From: Trichostrongylus colubriformis
Taxonomy: Eukaryota > Nematoda > Chromadorea > Rhabditida > Trichostrongylidae
Assembly (NCBI GenBank): GCA_963978905.1
Contig: OZ022258.1
Coordinates: 43,570,591 to 43,634,590, forward strand
DNA length: 64,000 nucleotides
Direction: 5' to 3'
The notes under the pieces are model-generated. The model saw nothing but the letters and a program-made list of their open reading frames with translations, made no database searches and had not been told where the DNA came from. Positions 43,674 through 56,613 of this stretch are shown here, in pieces. The position numbers and the translations under genes were made by a program. Position 1 is the stretch's first letter; every line of letters starts with the position of its first letter.

Positions 43674-46600
43674 CACAATTGCAATATGCATTTTCTTTCA
43701 TGTACCAAGCGATATTCAGCTATCGCCTTCACTGCTACAGGTAGCCAGCCAAAAGCTGGCTGAGGTTGACAAGCGTGGAGAGCCCTTTTTACCTCGAAGG
43801 AAAATTGGGCATCTCTCGTCTCATCGTCATCTTCAGATAGCTAAAGCGGTCAATTTAAAATACTTTAGCAGCTCCTTTAAAGACTTTTGAATGACACAAA
43901 AAATCATGGAAATTTCATAATTGCTCCTTTGCACGGAAATCTTTAGTAAAGGGAGAAGATTTCCTCGATTAAATGCAAAGGAGCCAGAGAAAATTTGGAT
44001 TGGAAATTTTTGAGATAAGTTCTCGTCGAAAATGTAAGGACCTCGAGTAGGAAGACAGCTGTCTCAGAAGAACACAGAAAAAAGCTTCGGGCAGTTTATG
44101 TCTTTGCACTGCATAAGATTGATGATTAAAGAGATAAAACATTAGGTGCTGATTGGTTCCTTTCTTCATATGCCACCAATTTTTCCTACACTTATTATCA
44201 TAGTGGTTTTTGAGAGAGACATGGCACATATATATGAAAAATTGCTGGGAATGGCGCTGTCAGACAAGTCTGGTGCTAATTCATCAACTTTAGAAGACTG
44301 AGAAATCTTCTTGACTTGAGTGGAAAACCATCCACGATTCCAACCAAGCAGGCAGGGGCGGCGGCACTTGCCACTGTAACAACTCGGTCTATTATCGAAT
44401 TATCAAATGTCTTTCATAGTTTAAGGAAAATAAGAGCGATTGATATCATTCATAATGATCCCAAAATTGCTGCCAGTTCCCTGAATGAATCGTGAGCTAG
44501 TCAATGAAATAATCTCGTTGTCAGATATGAATACAGTGAAAAGTTTTGAAAGAAAAGTGTCATAAATGGAAATATCTTACAGAATGAGATGATTAGAATA
44601 ATGAAGGCAAAGTTTGCTGGCATCAACGAAGGATTTTTTTCATAGGAGTGATTCCCCTTTAAAGGCAGTGACAAGAAACCGAAGGAATATGTTCCAATAA
44701 ATTAACAGAAACGCTTAGAACGATTGAATTATTGTGAAAAGCATGTTAGCTGGAGCGAGAAGACAGCAAATGGGTAAATTGTGGGTCGAGGGCGACGAAT
44801 TGCTGCCATGGGAAAAACTTTCCAGATGTGAATCGCTCAAGCGGAATGACCTGAGTTGATGGCAGCATAAGTGTTGCAAGAAATTATATCGTCGAAAAAA
44901 TTACGAACCTCTATGAAAAAATTAGCTTAACCTTTCGCATCCACCTTTTTCGCAAAAACACGCCAGTAGCTACCATTGTGTTCCTTCAGATTAGGAAAAT
45001 TGAGCAAACTACTATTACAGTGAGTGGAAAGGCACAGAGAAAACGTGAAGTTTGGAAACCGTTCATGGCGTCTCGAATAACTGGTTCTTGCTCTCAGCAA
45101 GGATGTCAGTGAGGCGTGAAGATTGCACTTTCGTTATAGCATCACGGTCACTCCGTTCAACCGTGTCGTCGAAACCGAATGGAAAGCCTTCGATGGATAC
45201 GTCTGTTTACATTGAGTCTCTAAAAGGATATAAATATGCTATCCCAATTTTATCACGGCCACCTAAGCTTCTAAGGAAATGCTCCTTGGAACTTCCGCAA
45301 ACAAGAAGGTGAACGATGAAATTAGAAATCAGTTCTGCTCAGGCTGCTCGTGGAAGGAGTTGAAAGGTTTTGAGGACAGAACAATCATACGAGCTCTCCT
45401 GGAAAGCTTAAAAGCTTGTACTTAATGGAGGGAGGGCAAAAAGTCAGGATAAAAGATGTGTTCAGATAAAAATATCACTGTTACGCTTCAGCATCGCTAA
45501 AGAGGGATATCATACCAATTCAATGACCGATGAAAGCAGCAGTATTTTGAAAGACTGGAGTGCAACACACCTAATATGCCACACCCCTGTGATAGACCCG
45601 CCTCATGGGCGGGAGATACACGCGGCAACCGGTACATACTTGCAATGATCTGGTGCTCGCATTAAAAGAAGGAGAAGGTAGGGGTATTCTCTGGAAAAAA
45701 AAAACGAAGGTTGGTAGGAAATGGGGATCTTTGAAACTGAACTTAACTTCAGTTCCTGGTTTTTGCAGTGACTACAGCTTTCATAGCAATTTGGAAATCT
45801 AAACCTTTACTCTTAGGGGCAAGGCGCCTCTATGTAGCAGAGAAGACACTTTCGCAACCACTAGTTGGGCCGAATGTTTAATTTTTTCAAGAAACTTCCA
45901 CCGGAAACGACAGTTACGATAAATTGTAGGGAGCGCCCACTTTGTTCGCAACCACCAGCTAATCGTGATATCTACCCGGTTCACAAAAACACTACTCATT
46001 TTTCCCTTCGCTTTCAAAGGCATAAGGAAACCGTAAATCGCAAATGATTTTCACCGAAATTTATCTCAAGCGCTAGTTTTAACAAGTTTGATTTTAATGA
46101 CATAACAGCGCTACTATCGAGATTTTCTTTTTTACTTTTTGTTATTCGATTACTCGGGCAAAAAACGTGCCTTTATGCCCTGGATGCAAAAGAGGCATAA
46201 CTGATAGAGTTCATATTTCAGCCAATAGAACACATGCATCGACAAGTTTATATAGAATGATCGAAGGGATTGCAATTGTGCGAAACTGGTTTTCTTTTTC
46301 GTAATTTTTCACCTTAGTTTTGCAAAAAAAGATAGCCAGTTTCTCTTTTTTCTTCTATTAGACTCTTATTGTACACAGTATGGTTTATTCGAGAAATGGA
46401 CGAAACAAAAATCATCTCTTCATGATGATCGATATAAATAATCTCTTTCGAAAAAAATTTAATCTAAAATAATTTTACAGTTTTCTATACAAGCACGATA
46501 AGCAACGACTCTGTAACGTCACCGCAGGCGATCTAGTCAGTATTCCTTTCGAATATCTCCGAATACTGTCGTCATCAGACATAAGCGGTGACTGATTCGG

Positions 46601-47216
46601 CTTTGTGACGCCCGTAGAGATCCCTCAAATCCACTAAATACCTGCCTATCAACAGAACGTCAAATGCAGAATTAGTTATTGAGCCTGTGCCTATCATAAC
46701 ATGAGCTGAAAAGTTTCCAGAAGTACTTGAAATATCATTCAAGAAATCCCACGCAAAAACATTACTTTATAGAGTGTGTGTGTGTGTGGAGGTCGTCGCA
46801 GCCATTCATTTTTAATGAATCATTCTATTCACATGACTGATGTCACATTAACAAACATAAGGACACAGTTAACTCTCATCTCTTTGCGCTCCCTTTGTGA
46901 TTCATGCCATTTTCATTTCTACATTACTTGTATAACTTAGGATGTCCCAAATGCAATGTCTAATAGGACTTGATCCAGAGCTAATTAATTGGAGCACAAG
47001 ACTCTACTGCCCCCTTTCCTGTAACCCCTCATGCGATGTAATGACAATAGTTGCAGTGAACCTCTACCGTATGACAGTAGTTCCACTTCGGTTTTCAGAC
47101 ACGGTTAGAGGGTCGATAACGTTTTTGCCTTGGCGAAGAGTAATAGTTGCTATGTAGTAGCTAACAGTCTACATCATGAATGAATTTCTGTTTATATTTG
47201 TTGGTAAATATATCAG
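43674..47216. other. Unassigned AT-rich stretch
   Basis: Several open frames of 60-90 codons exist on both strands (for example 45052-45312 plus, 44229-43969 minus, 46023-45799 minus), but none shows paired splice sites and protein-like content together. A GT dinucleotide run lies at 46774-46788. No transposon ends were recognised. Confidence 0.3.
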
Positions 47217-47548
47217 AAAACTGTCAACAAAAGGCAATGTCTACCCATTTGGAAGATATAGAAACCACATATGATATACGGCTGCGCCACCTGTTTGAAA
47301 GAACGCTATCTTCCAAAGTAAGCGTACAAGGCTACAGCAAAGATGTTAGGCATTCTTCTTTTGTACAGCAGCTAATCGTCATCAAAAGCGGACAAAAGCC
47401 TTCAGCGATTAATGCGACGGGGTCTTTGGTCAGGATAAAACTTATCAACATAAAGGTCAGAAAATCGGAGTATGCTCCATTTGAGAACATACGTGCAATT
47501 CAGGAAAGCTTCATTGGCAACGGCACTGAGTGGTATGTAAAATTGTAG
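47217..47548 (+). CDS. Exon-like open frame, unknown protein
   Basis: An acceptor ATATATCAG ends at 47216 and the frame stays open for 110 codons to TAG at 47548. An internal donor (CCAAA/GTAAGC near 47321) could end the exon earlier. Readable parts are STHLEDIETTYDIRLRHLFE and ENIRAIQESFIGNGTEWYV. It is mixed-charge, with no membrane segment and no motif I recognise. No neighbouring exons were identified. Confidence 0.3.
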
Positions 47549-50220
47549 ACAAGGCTGTTACAGGAATGCTGTTTAAAACGAGGAAATATGCCAAAAATGC
47601 CTACTGCATGTGTCATGGCAGCAAATAAAATGGAGAGTTACTCATCTATTATATTTTGTTTGACATTTATATGCCGTTTTTATAAGGTTTTGTTAGCGCT
47701 TACAGATCTGAATCAGTAATTTTGGAAAAATGATTCATAACGTGGTAGCGGCAAACGATGAAAGTGACGGGTGCGAAGCAAATTTAAGAAGAGTCGAGGT
47801 TATTGCTACATAGGTTTAGCCTCCGTCTACGGGCCCGTGCGAAACACAGGTTGAACTACCTCCTTGTTTTCTCCCCTCAAATCTTTTAAACAAAATTTCT
47901 TCGTTGTTAATAATCATTTACTTCTTTGAGAGGAAAGAGCCTTTTCGAGCTGTTTCAACCAGTGAGTAGTCGAAATATGCTGTTACGCCAGTGATGTGGA
48001 ACTCTGACTTTAATGGTGGCATTGCCACTATCACATCTGATAGGGATAAGCTACCAGCCGTTAAAGTAATTGTTTGTATATCTCAGAGGCATCGTATCGA
48101 GATTTGTGAACGTTCGCCCTACTCTTCCTCCTCCTGCAACCATGCGGAACCACACTTTTCCTCACCACAGGGCACAAAGCTTTCGAGATCCCTCTCCTCT
48201 TTCACCTATTTCGACTGAATTTCGACTTGGCAAAGCGATCCTAACAAGCGGAATGGTTCGCCCTCTCTTCCCTCAGATTCGGCGACTAATAATTTGAGTT
48301 GATTGCTTGACCACATGGTCTGTTTCGGTCACACTTAACTTCTTTTCACTCTAGTCGGATAAAAAGGTCCGGAGAGAGGCAGTTGACTACTTACAGTCAC
48401 CGTTTTTTACTTAGAAGTTTCCTTAAATGAAAAACTACTGTTTTAGATGTTTCCACAAATTAGTTACCATGAGTTGCACAGTGGAAGGGTATGATCAATG
48501 CGTTCACTAGGAGACAGTCTGTCATGATCTATCTGATACCACAGAACCGACAATAGAGCCTTACGGTCAGAGAATGAACTGAATTAATAGGATACCTATC
48601 AAAACGAAGATGTAGGGCTTATATTACTGGCTGATAGTCGGGGAGGAGATAAGTGACGTTCGTAAAATGATAGTTATGTAGTCAGGTCCTCTCCAGGTTT
48701 TGCACGACAGCAAACACGTTGCCGTTAACGCGACCACATCAAAAATATCACAATAGAGTGGCAAAAACAAAGAAGGAAAATAGCCATGGACTGGTTACGG
48801 AGACCAATGATATGGTGAAAGTACGGACACTAAACTCGCGTACCTCGTTATTTCTGCCGTGCAAACAGACTGCCGGGCCGATTAACGCGCTCGAGGATTA
48901 TACTATACAAAGAAGAAGTAAATCGCCTCGTCCACAAGGTTCAGAGAACAAGCATTAAGTAGGAAGGTGGAAAGTAGGATAAAGAGAAAGATTAAATAGA
49001 GGAGAAATCGCTCTAGTCAAACTAGCTGTGACAGCGAAACCCTCGAACGTGGGTTCGTATACGAGGGGCAAAGTTATGGGCACAAGCTTCAGTCTCAAAC
49101 GAGCCGCATAGCGAGCTGAGGTGAAAATCAGCACCTAACGAACGTAAACCTTGAAAAGGGAGTTGTATAGTTTTTAATCGAAGCATAAGTTCGTGGTCGA
49201 AAATACACGCGACGCTCCCATTTTATAAGCGGCGGAAACTGCACCAGGGCACCGCTAGAGCGAGAAGTGGATAGAGGAAATGAAACGTGTCGGCATTCTG
49301 GACCAAGAGAGCTATTACAGCGGCTCAGTCGTATTAGACGCATTGGTATAAGAAAAATTCTATTACATGCGTACGTTTTGACAAAAGTAAACGTCAGCCG
49401 TGCAGATTACAAGATTTCCAGACTCGTTCCTCGCTTCTACATAATCCGTCCCGTTGCTCTTCACACGTCAATAAAAGCTCGATGGAGAACGAAGAGCGGT
49501 TCTTCTATTGCTGACGTACAAGGTTCTTAATCTCTTGCAGGATCAGTACACTTTCCTATCAGCTTAAATCGATCTCAGTTGTCTGGACAGGGAGCAGGCT
49601 TCTGTTTCAGTACAGCCCGAAGTTGGCAGATACACACCGTTCCAAGTAATCGTATCCACATCATTGTAACTAGGCAGGGCGTGGCTCGTATCGAATGGCC
49701 TAACAATAAGCTCTTAATGAGCAACTTCTGATAGCCATCAGGGTCTACACCTTTCCAGTCAGCTGGCAAACGCTGTGACTCCAAAACGAAAGACTGAGTG
49801 AGCAGACCGGTATGTGAGACCTTCCGACTAGAAGTGACAGAATCGGTAATCCGGTACGATAAGTATTTGAAATTTACCAACTTGGGTAAGTAGACGTTAC
49901 ACAGTGTACAATTGGAGAGCCCGTAAGAACCTCCAGTGGCGATAAGGGTTCCGGATAACTGGCTGAGATTCTATAATACGGGTAGTATAATGCATTAAAA
50001 AGCTATCGAGACATGAAAGTGATGGATAATGTGTTTTAGATCAACTTAAGTTCTTGAGGACACCTTAGAAGAATGCTCAAGACCGCTGGACAAAGTAGCA
50101 CAGACTAGCCCTAATGAGCGCGAAACCGATCGTAGTTACAAAGTGTTACACTTTGAAAACCCCTTGTTCTCACTGCGACAGTAAAAAAATGGTTGGCTTT
50201 GTTCATGTGAGAGCTATGGA
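47549..50220. other. Stretch with possible degraded LTR-element pieces
   Basis: The plus frame 48719-48958 has NDMVKVRTLNSRTS and QTAGPINALEDYTI, vaguely like the BEL/Pao C-terminal domain (V-R-x-x and R-P-I-N-x-L). The minus strand 49880-49575 has SQRLPADWKGVDPDGYQKLL and, after a frameshift, HALPSYNDVDTITWNGVYLP. These may be pieces of dead retroelements, but the family is uncertain. The rest shows nothing I can name. Confidence 0.25.
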
Positions 50221-51155
50221 GTGGAGACAATGAATGGCATTGAAAACTGCTTTCAAGCAGGCGTCATCAATGCGGCAGACTCAATGCCTGATGCTGCGTA
50301 TGAAGATGGATATTGTCAAAACGGCTTTGGAATTTCTTATTATTGGGCCTATTGCGATGGCAGAGAGAGAAACATGCGGAAGTGTGGAAGCGGTAAGTTC
50401 CACGGCTATCCCATACATAAAATCCCGGTCTGACTTTCGTAAAAAACAAATTAGGTCTTTTTTCGATTTGCGATCATTAGGCAGGCTTCTAATTTGACTA
50501 GGGAAAAATCTGTTCTACATGGACACAGTGTGCTAGGCCTCTTTCCAGGGTTATCACATTTCAATTTAGCCTAATGTTGCGCGTATTTAGAATGGAGCCA
50601 AATCAACTCCGTTACTGTATCAATATATTCAGGTTAATTTATTGTGTAATGCAATGCAACACGCATGTAATGCAAAACTGTTATGCATCATATCCATTAT
50701 TCTGAGTATTCAGTATTTTTAGTATATCCGCTGTGAAAATATACTTTTTTCAGCACTATTCAACTAATATTATCAGATACCGCGGTTGGTCAAAAACAAT
50801 CCCCTTTAAAACTTTACCTGTCGGGGTTTCCGGGATGTTGATCATGATTATAACCTCAGCTTTCGTGATCACCGCAAACGCGGTGCTCGCACCGAAATTG
50901 GTGCACCTTGTTTTCACTAAATTTGCTGAAACGCATATGTTGTTTATTGATGTGATGATTACAGTACGACATTCTCTTCGAGCACCGGCGTCGACTAGTC
51001 CAGTGCGACCAAAACTCTACATTTATGTCTACGGCTTGGAAGACATAGGAGAAATAGCTTTCACCCCTGAGCTTTCACCCCTCAGGCAAAAAATAGCGCC
51101 GATCGCCGAGCATACTCACACCAAACGTCTATCAAAAAGTCATTCATCACCCTAA
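50221..51155 (+). CDS. Two exon-like segments, possible membrane protein
   Basis: A segment ending at a good donor (GAAGCG/GTAAGT at 50393) and a second starting after ATACTTTTTTCAG (exon from 50754) can be joined in phase 0. In that frame the first reads DIVKTALEFLIIGPIAMAER and the second has a hydrophobic stretch VSGMLIMIITSAFVITANAV. The first segment is also open in another frame, with four spaced Cys (EDGYCQNGFGISYYWAYCDG), which cannot join the second exon. Which frame is real is unclear. No family is recognised. Confidence 0.22.
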
Positions 51156-51189
51156 TCACGAATACAGAGTTCATTTCGAACACCGTCTT

Positions 51190-51415
51190 TCAGCTCCAGA
51201 TTAACGTCAGTCTTGTTCAACCTAAAGACAGTGATGGAGGTAATGTGGGGATAAGGAATCCCAAAAGGAGTCATTCACTGAAACATTACGGGTCTGAGAA
51301 GCCTATCTATATGACGAAATTCCCCGCAGAAGGCGCCTCCTCGAGCTGTGGCGGGGGCGGCCTTAACAGGCCGAGCCGCCTTTCCCATGTCAGCCCGCCC
51401 CTAGGATCTACTTTG
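51190..51415 (+). repeat. Dispersed repeat, copy 1
   Basis: This matches 61990-62215 in the same orientation. Shared words include AAGACAGTG, GGGAATCCCA-like, GAAATCCCCCGCGGAAGGCG-like and GAGCTGTGGCGG. The GC-rich block GGCGGCCT is common to both. The type is unknown. Confidence 0.55.
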
Positions 51416-52138
51416 ACGAGGAATGACTGAGGTGTAGGGTAACGAGCATGATAGCAGAATGAGACATATCCTATGGTATTAATGCCGTATCGAACGAAAT
51501 GACGGGTGATTTGTACATGTCGGCTTTCGTGGTAAAAACGTCCACCGGTCAGTATCCAGATTGGAATGAATGATCCTACCGAATTACCCTTAGCACTGCC
51601 TTCAAACCTCATAACCACTGACGGATGCAGGAACGCATTTCATATTCGTGATCAGGGTACCGAATTACCCGTTGAGGCAGTTTCAAACGAGTTTGTTGGC
51701 GAGAACTGTCTTACTCCTATGGTGTAAATGGTAACGCTAGAAACGGAGGTCATAAACGTGAGCAGCGCTTCCGACGACCCCTGAAGGCGAGGTTTCAGCA
51801 AGTTTCTTCTTCGCCCGAGCAAGAGTTCTGCGGTAGTGATCGTTGAATAATGCACTTATTCACATATTGTTGGTACAGCAGGGCCAGCACGCCTTTAACT
51901 GTCAGAGTAAGCTAATAAAGGTAAATTAGAGTGAGTGAGGTAACCTAAGGAAGTGAGAATGATTCCTATGACTCTCAGATCGACACAGATCCCGAATAGT
52001 AGACAGTGCAAATGTGTGCGCGGAAAGAAATACATGGTGAAATCGAGCTGGACTTCCTTATTTTGGCAGTAGCAGAGAGAAGACGTCAAGAAGATAATCG
52101 CCATCTAATAGCCTTCATCTTCCCGTATTATGCCTCAC

Positions 52139-52340
52139 GATGTGTGAGTGACTTCTCTTCAATAACCGTCCAACGAGGATCTTCGCTAACGTAAGCCAAA
52201 GCATAAACAGTATTCTCACTCGATATTTCAGTATTTTCGAGCTGTATATGTATGCACATGTCAAAACAAGCAGAGTTAGCTGCGATAAGTAAGTTTGCGA
52301 AAAGTATTCTTACAATAAGATGCCTTGAAAGAGTTGTCAT
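52139..52340 (-). CDS. Candidate first exon with signal peptide
   Basis: The minus strand from the ATG at 52340 encodes MTTLSRHLIVRILFANLLIA and then ANSACFDMC, a plausible signal peptide followed by Cys residues. It runs 67 codons plus one base to a donor CATC/GTGAGG at 52139. GATTTTCCAG ends 44 bases upstream and could be a trans-splice acceptor. The phase (1) would fit the 3' exons at 41678, but 10 kb separates them and nothing links them directly. A competing minus frame starting at 52470 has SCPLTCHINNKCFECEKQL and a donor near 52303, so the call is uncertain. Confidence 0.3.
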
Positions 52341-52379
52341 TATCTTCCATATGCTTATGAACTGCGTTAAGTGAATGAG

Positions 52380-55282
52380 ATTCCTGGAAAATCAATTGTT
52401 TTTCGCATTCAAAACATTTATTATTTATATGGCAAGTAAGAGGGCATGATTGCAAAACGGCACGAGCCATAAAAGTTCATCAAAAAAAAGTGAAAATAGG
52501 AGTGTTAGAAATTCGAAAACGACGCGCCTACAATGGACACTTGCATAAACCAAGTTGATTTGACAATTAAAATAAAATATGATTTTCGGATGCAATTGTG
52601 AATGACTGCAAAGAGGTTCTAGAAACAGGTGAAACGACGAGAAGTGAATTGAGTGATGTTGAAGTGATAACCGAAAACGTTTTACAGGACATTGAAAATG
52701 ACAATATACACATAGTAAAGTTTCTCATAGAATGGATATTACCACATAGGAGGTAGAAGTATGCCATACATTACCAGCATTGTTAATAAGAGCATTATAC
52801 TCATGGCAAAAGCTTTGAGCTATAGCGAAAGCTCTGAGCCATGTGGAAGATGTGACTTACTCTACAAAGAGTATGGGAAAGGGGTAGATACTTTTTGTCG
52901 AAATTTCTTTGTAACAGAAAGCACTGATTACCATCTAGTGCATTAGTCCAAGAGAGGAACGAGAATGGTTCTTAGCAAGCTCACTACAATGAAGGTGCAA
53001 ATCGAGTGCTGTTATGTGAACTTCTGAAAAATGGTGATCTTCCTCAGCGTGATATCTTCGATATCGGTTAATATCGATCACCTATATGTAGAAAGTAGAT
53101 GCTCTGCAAAAAGTCAACATCGAGCATTTCCCCATTACATAATTCTACCATTACATAATTCTATTGCGCGTATTCGCGCAGTACTACGTGATAGCCCAAC
53201 TGGTTACTCTATAAGACCGTTGTTCAAAGATCAGAGTGACGAGATTAAACTGATGCTTACATACATAGGATCGTGAATACAGAATCGTGGTCATTTCAAA
53301 AGATTCAGACCCTAATCTCACCTACGAACTCTTATTGCTTTGTTTCTAAGTAAGCACTAACACCCGAATAGAAGCTGCGTGATACAACAGTAATAATAGA
53401 GAAGCGGCCTCCTTAGGCTGGAAGAGCCTGGGAGTTTGAATGCGAAGCTACTATCAAAAAGATAAAGACCAGTTGAAATAGGGAAAATGGTGACGCAACC
53501 TAGTTCATGTGTTCCTGCGAGACAAATTAGAGGTCGTCGTGCACTTAACATCGAGGAGCGACTGATAAACTAATGTTTCTATTCAGTTTTCTGTAAGTTC
53601 CTGATCAACGGACACAGGGTAGGATCGCAAGATTTGGGTCGAAGAGGGTAAGGAGAAAAAGGAAAATGAGAAAAATGTTCGTTCTGAACAAATGTCCGGT
53701 GCTAGAAGGGGTAAACAGTAGTGAAATCCAGATTCAGACGTAGGACGTTTTGCTTTTTTTGCATCACCACAAACTGCCAAATCACCTCCCCTAGTTGCTC
53801 GCCGCACAAGATGACATTTGTTATCTCGTGGGATAGATTTCATTCACTTATGATGGAGTGACACCAGTAGAACAACAAATAGCAATAAAGAATTGAAGCA
53901 ATGATAGGAGAAAGAAGTGAAAGAGCAAAAAAACAGGTGTTAGAAATTACAGTGATTTCACACTTGTCGTCCTGAAGGCGTGTGCGATGACTGAACGACG
54001 ACTGAACGAACGGCAATATGTACCGTAGGCCAAAATTATCCCCTCCAGGCACGGTACACCGGGAGTCGAGGATTCCTTGACGCGAGGGGGTCGTATTTGA
54101 CGGGTGAGATGGAAGGGGATCGTAAATGTAGAGGTCAGCGATGGTCGCAGGTTAGATTATAAGCGGAACGTGCCGTCAGCTGACCCTGTTATGTAAAGAA
54201 ATATGATTGAATTCGAATGATCAGCAAAAAAATCCAGTAATAAAATACTTAGTAATACTAAACAATCGGCAATATTTACTTATTTGAAGAGGTTATGTAG
54301 ATGTTGGAAGGAAGGGGGTCGTATATAGGTCGCCATTGAAGGGCAGGGGTCGTACCGAACCGGCGGTTTTCTTCGCCACCTGGGTGTGTGCCCTGTCTCC
54401 AGGTGTCATTCAGTGCTCCACTATTCCATGATCTGATTGAGTAGATCTGCGAAAGCTGCTGAGACCCCTGCTTATTTGGTCTGAGAGGAAGGTCACCTCA
54501 CCAACGCTGACCTATACGGAACTGTAATGAAGCTATAACGGCGTGATCCTGGCCTCGAAGTAGGGTGGGCTCAAAAAGGTGAACGATGCTGGTAGACGAC
54601 GGGAAACAATGCATTGTTTACGCAGAGGACTTTCGTTGCAAGTGAGTGATTACGATCAGCTGTCCACTTACTATTGCTCAGTTACTGTCTTCTAATCCTT
54701 GCTTTAGGACAGCGAGCGTCTCAAGTGTATTCGAGTTCTTTGAGGCCTTTGCACGCGTCAATCACACATCTTATTGCGAGCTTTTAAGCAATGGTCCACG
54801 GAAACTCCATGATTCTGATTCCTTTTAAAACCTATGAAGAAACACGAAAAACCCCAGAGATTTACACCATTTCAAAGCAGAAATCTATCAAAAACTGGAA
54901 AGAGAGCAACACGTTTGAATTCCCGCCGCACTTTTCGACACAACATTTGAACAACCAGGCACAGCATGGCTCAAATTTTCGCGCCCGATTTGGTTTTCAC
55001 TCTGCGTCCCTGACCACGTAGGCGTAGGCGTCAGCTCTCTAGCGTCCAAACCCATTCGGAGGCCCCTCCCCGTCGTCCCCCACTTTGAGGAGCTCTACCT
55101 CTATTGGATTCTTGTATTTGCGCCAGACTTCCAGACAGAAACGTGTCTTCAAGAATCATCTGCGACGCTACGCCTATTCTCTGTTTCCACCTTTCTTTCT
55201 CTTCCAAGACAATTCCCGCACCGGTGGTTCCGGACAGTAGCTTTGTCCGCAAAGTATGCCTTTTGATTGTTTCATCTTACAA
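52380..55282. other. Unassigned stretch
   Basis: A loosely repeated word GGGGGTCGTA(T/C) occurs near 54087, 54315 and 54345. The plus frame 54791-55021 (FKTYEETRKTPEIYTISKQK) is open for 76 codons but without a clear acceptor. Nothing else could be supported. Confidence 0.3.
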
Positions 55283-56613
55283 GGAAGGCCCATCAGGTCA
55301 TGATGAGCTTTTTCAAAACGGTTTTTTGCATTTTATAGGGTCACATACATGAAGCAAAAGACCAGTCTCAAATTCGGCTAAATGGTTTTGGGAGACCCAA
55401 AAAGTGAGGGACAAAAGTTGCTTAAAAAGAAGCAATTCTGATCAGTTTGCTGCAATGCATTCCAACTGTGGCGTGCAGTATATGCATATCAGAAGCCTTC
55501 AAACCTACGTCAAAACCACTGCAAGCTGGTTCAAAAATGTAGAATCGCTCATGGTAGCTGCTAAGCGAAGCAATGAAAACTGATAGGGGACGCACAGGGT
55601 GAGATGTTCGCAGTGGTTGGATAGTCGAATGGATACGGGATGGGCTGGCATTGGCACGGTGGAGGAGTGTTTGTGGTTCAAGTCCCCTCGACGTCTTTGA
55701 TTTTGCATCTTCTTAATTCTCTTTGTCCAGCGCTATACTATCGGCGCACATTCAAAATGACTGGAATTTCCGTCGCTGGTGCACGGAATTGACCTCATTT
55801 GCAAACTTTCAGTGGTTGAAGTGTTTGGACCCTTCGGCGCCTCTAGCACGCGTGCCAGGCGTTTTCCTGCGAAACTAATGTGATATTCGTGCTCAGGAGA
55901 CTCAATTAGCCCTAGTTATAAAATACTATCCTAATTGAGATTTGGACCCAAACTCGAGATAGTGGGGTGGACATGGCCACACAGTCCCTGCTCTACTTGT
56001 ACAAACGAACAGCTAGCAGCCTGGACTAAATTCAGTGAAGCATGTGTAGAATCAAGGCATTCCAAGTGAACTGCACCTAGCAACACCATGCGAAGGCGAA
56101 AGATAGCAAATAATCTCTTATATCGGCTAACGACCTCCTTTCGTTGAGTGCTCTTTGCTATGGCAGTAGTAGTACTATTGGTCGCCCGATTTCCCAAGTT
56201 TGGGTCCAAATCACGATTAGGCTGAAAACTTGTTACCTAGGGTAGTTCGACCCCCTAAGTAGAATATCACACGTACTTTGCGGGAAAACCCCTAGTTCCC
56301 CTGTTATGAGCGTTAGCAGGTCCAAACCAGTCATTTGCTTAGTACGCAGAAATAGTGGAGATAGCGGTTCCCTGGTAGGATAAAAATTGATTTTGCACAT
56401 ATTTTGCACGTATGGTCTTACATGACCACAAATGGATGAAAACTAGAAAAATGAAAAAATTTGTCGTCAGTGTGGATCAAACCACCAACCATTTTCTGGG
56501 CCCCCCAAAAACATTCAGCCAAATTTGAGACCGGTTCTTTGCTTCATGTGTGTGACCCTATAAAATGCAAAAAACCGTTTTGAAAAAGCTCACCATGACC
56601 TGATGGGCCTTCC
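55283..56613. mobile_element. Long-TIR DNA transposon family, long copy (1331 bp)
   Basis: The left end GGAAGGCCCATCAGGTCATG pairs with the right end CATGACCTGATGGGCCTTCC. The arms are about 100 bases, including AAAACGGTTTTTTGCATTTT and its inverse. The interior matches the copy at 31972-32864 in two blocks and has about 430 extra bases. A second inverted pair (TTTGGGTCCAAATC and GATTTGGACCCAAA, 55935-55950 and 56200-56215) nests inside. No transposase was seen. Confidence 0.8.

Noticed and set aside
50267..50449. Minus-strand open frame opposite the 50221 segment
   Set aside because: No splice signals or protein-like motif; it looks like the shadow of the plus-strand open segment.
52276..52470. 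CxxC...H-type zinc finger reading on the minus strand
   Set aside because: Cys and His spacing does not match a standard C2H2 finger, and it competes with the better signal-peptide frame; noted only as an alternative.
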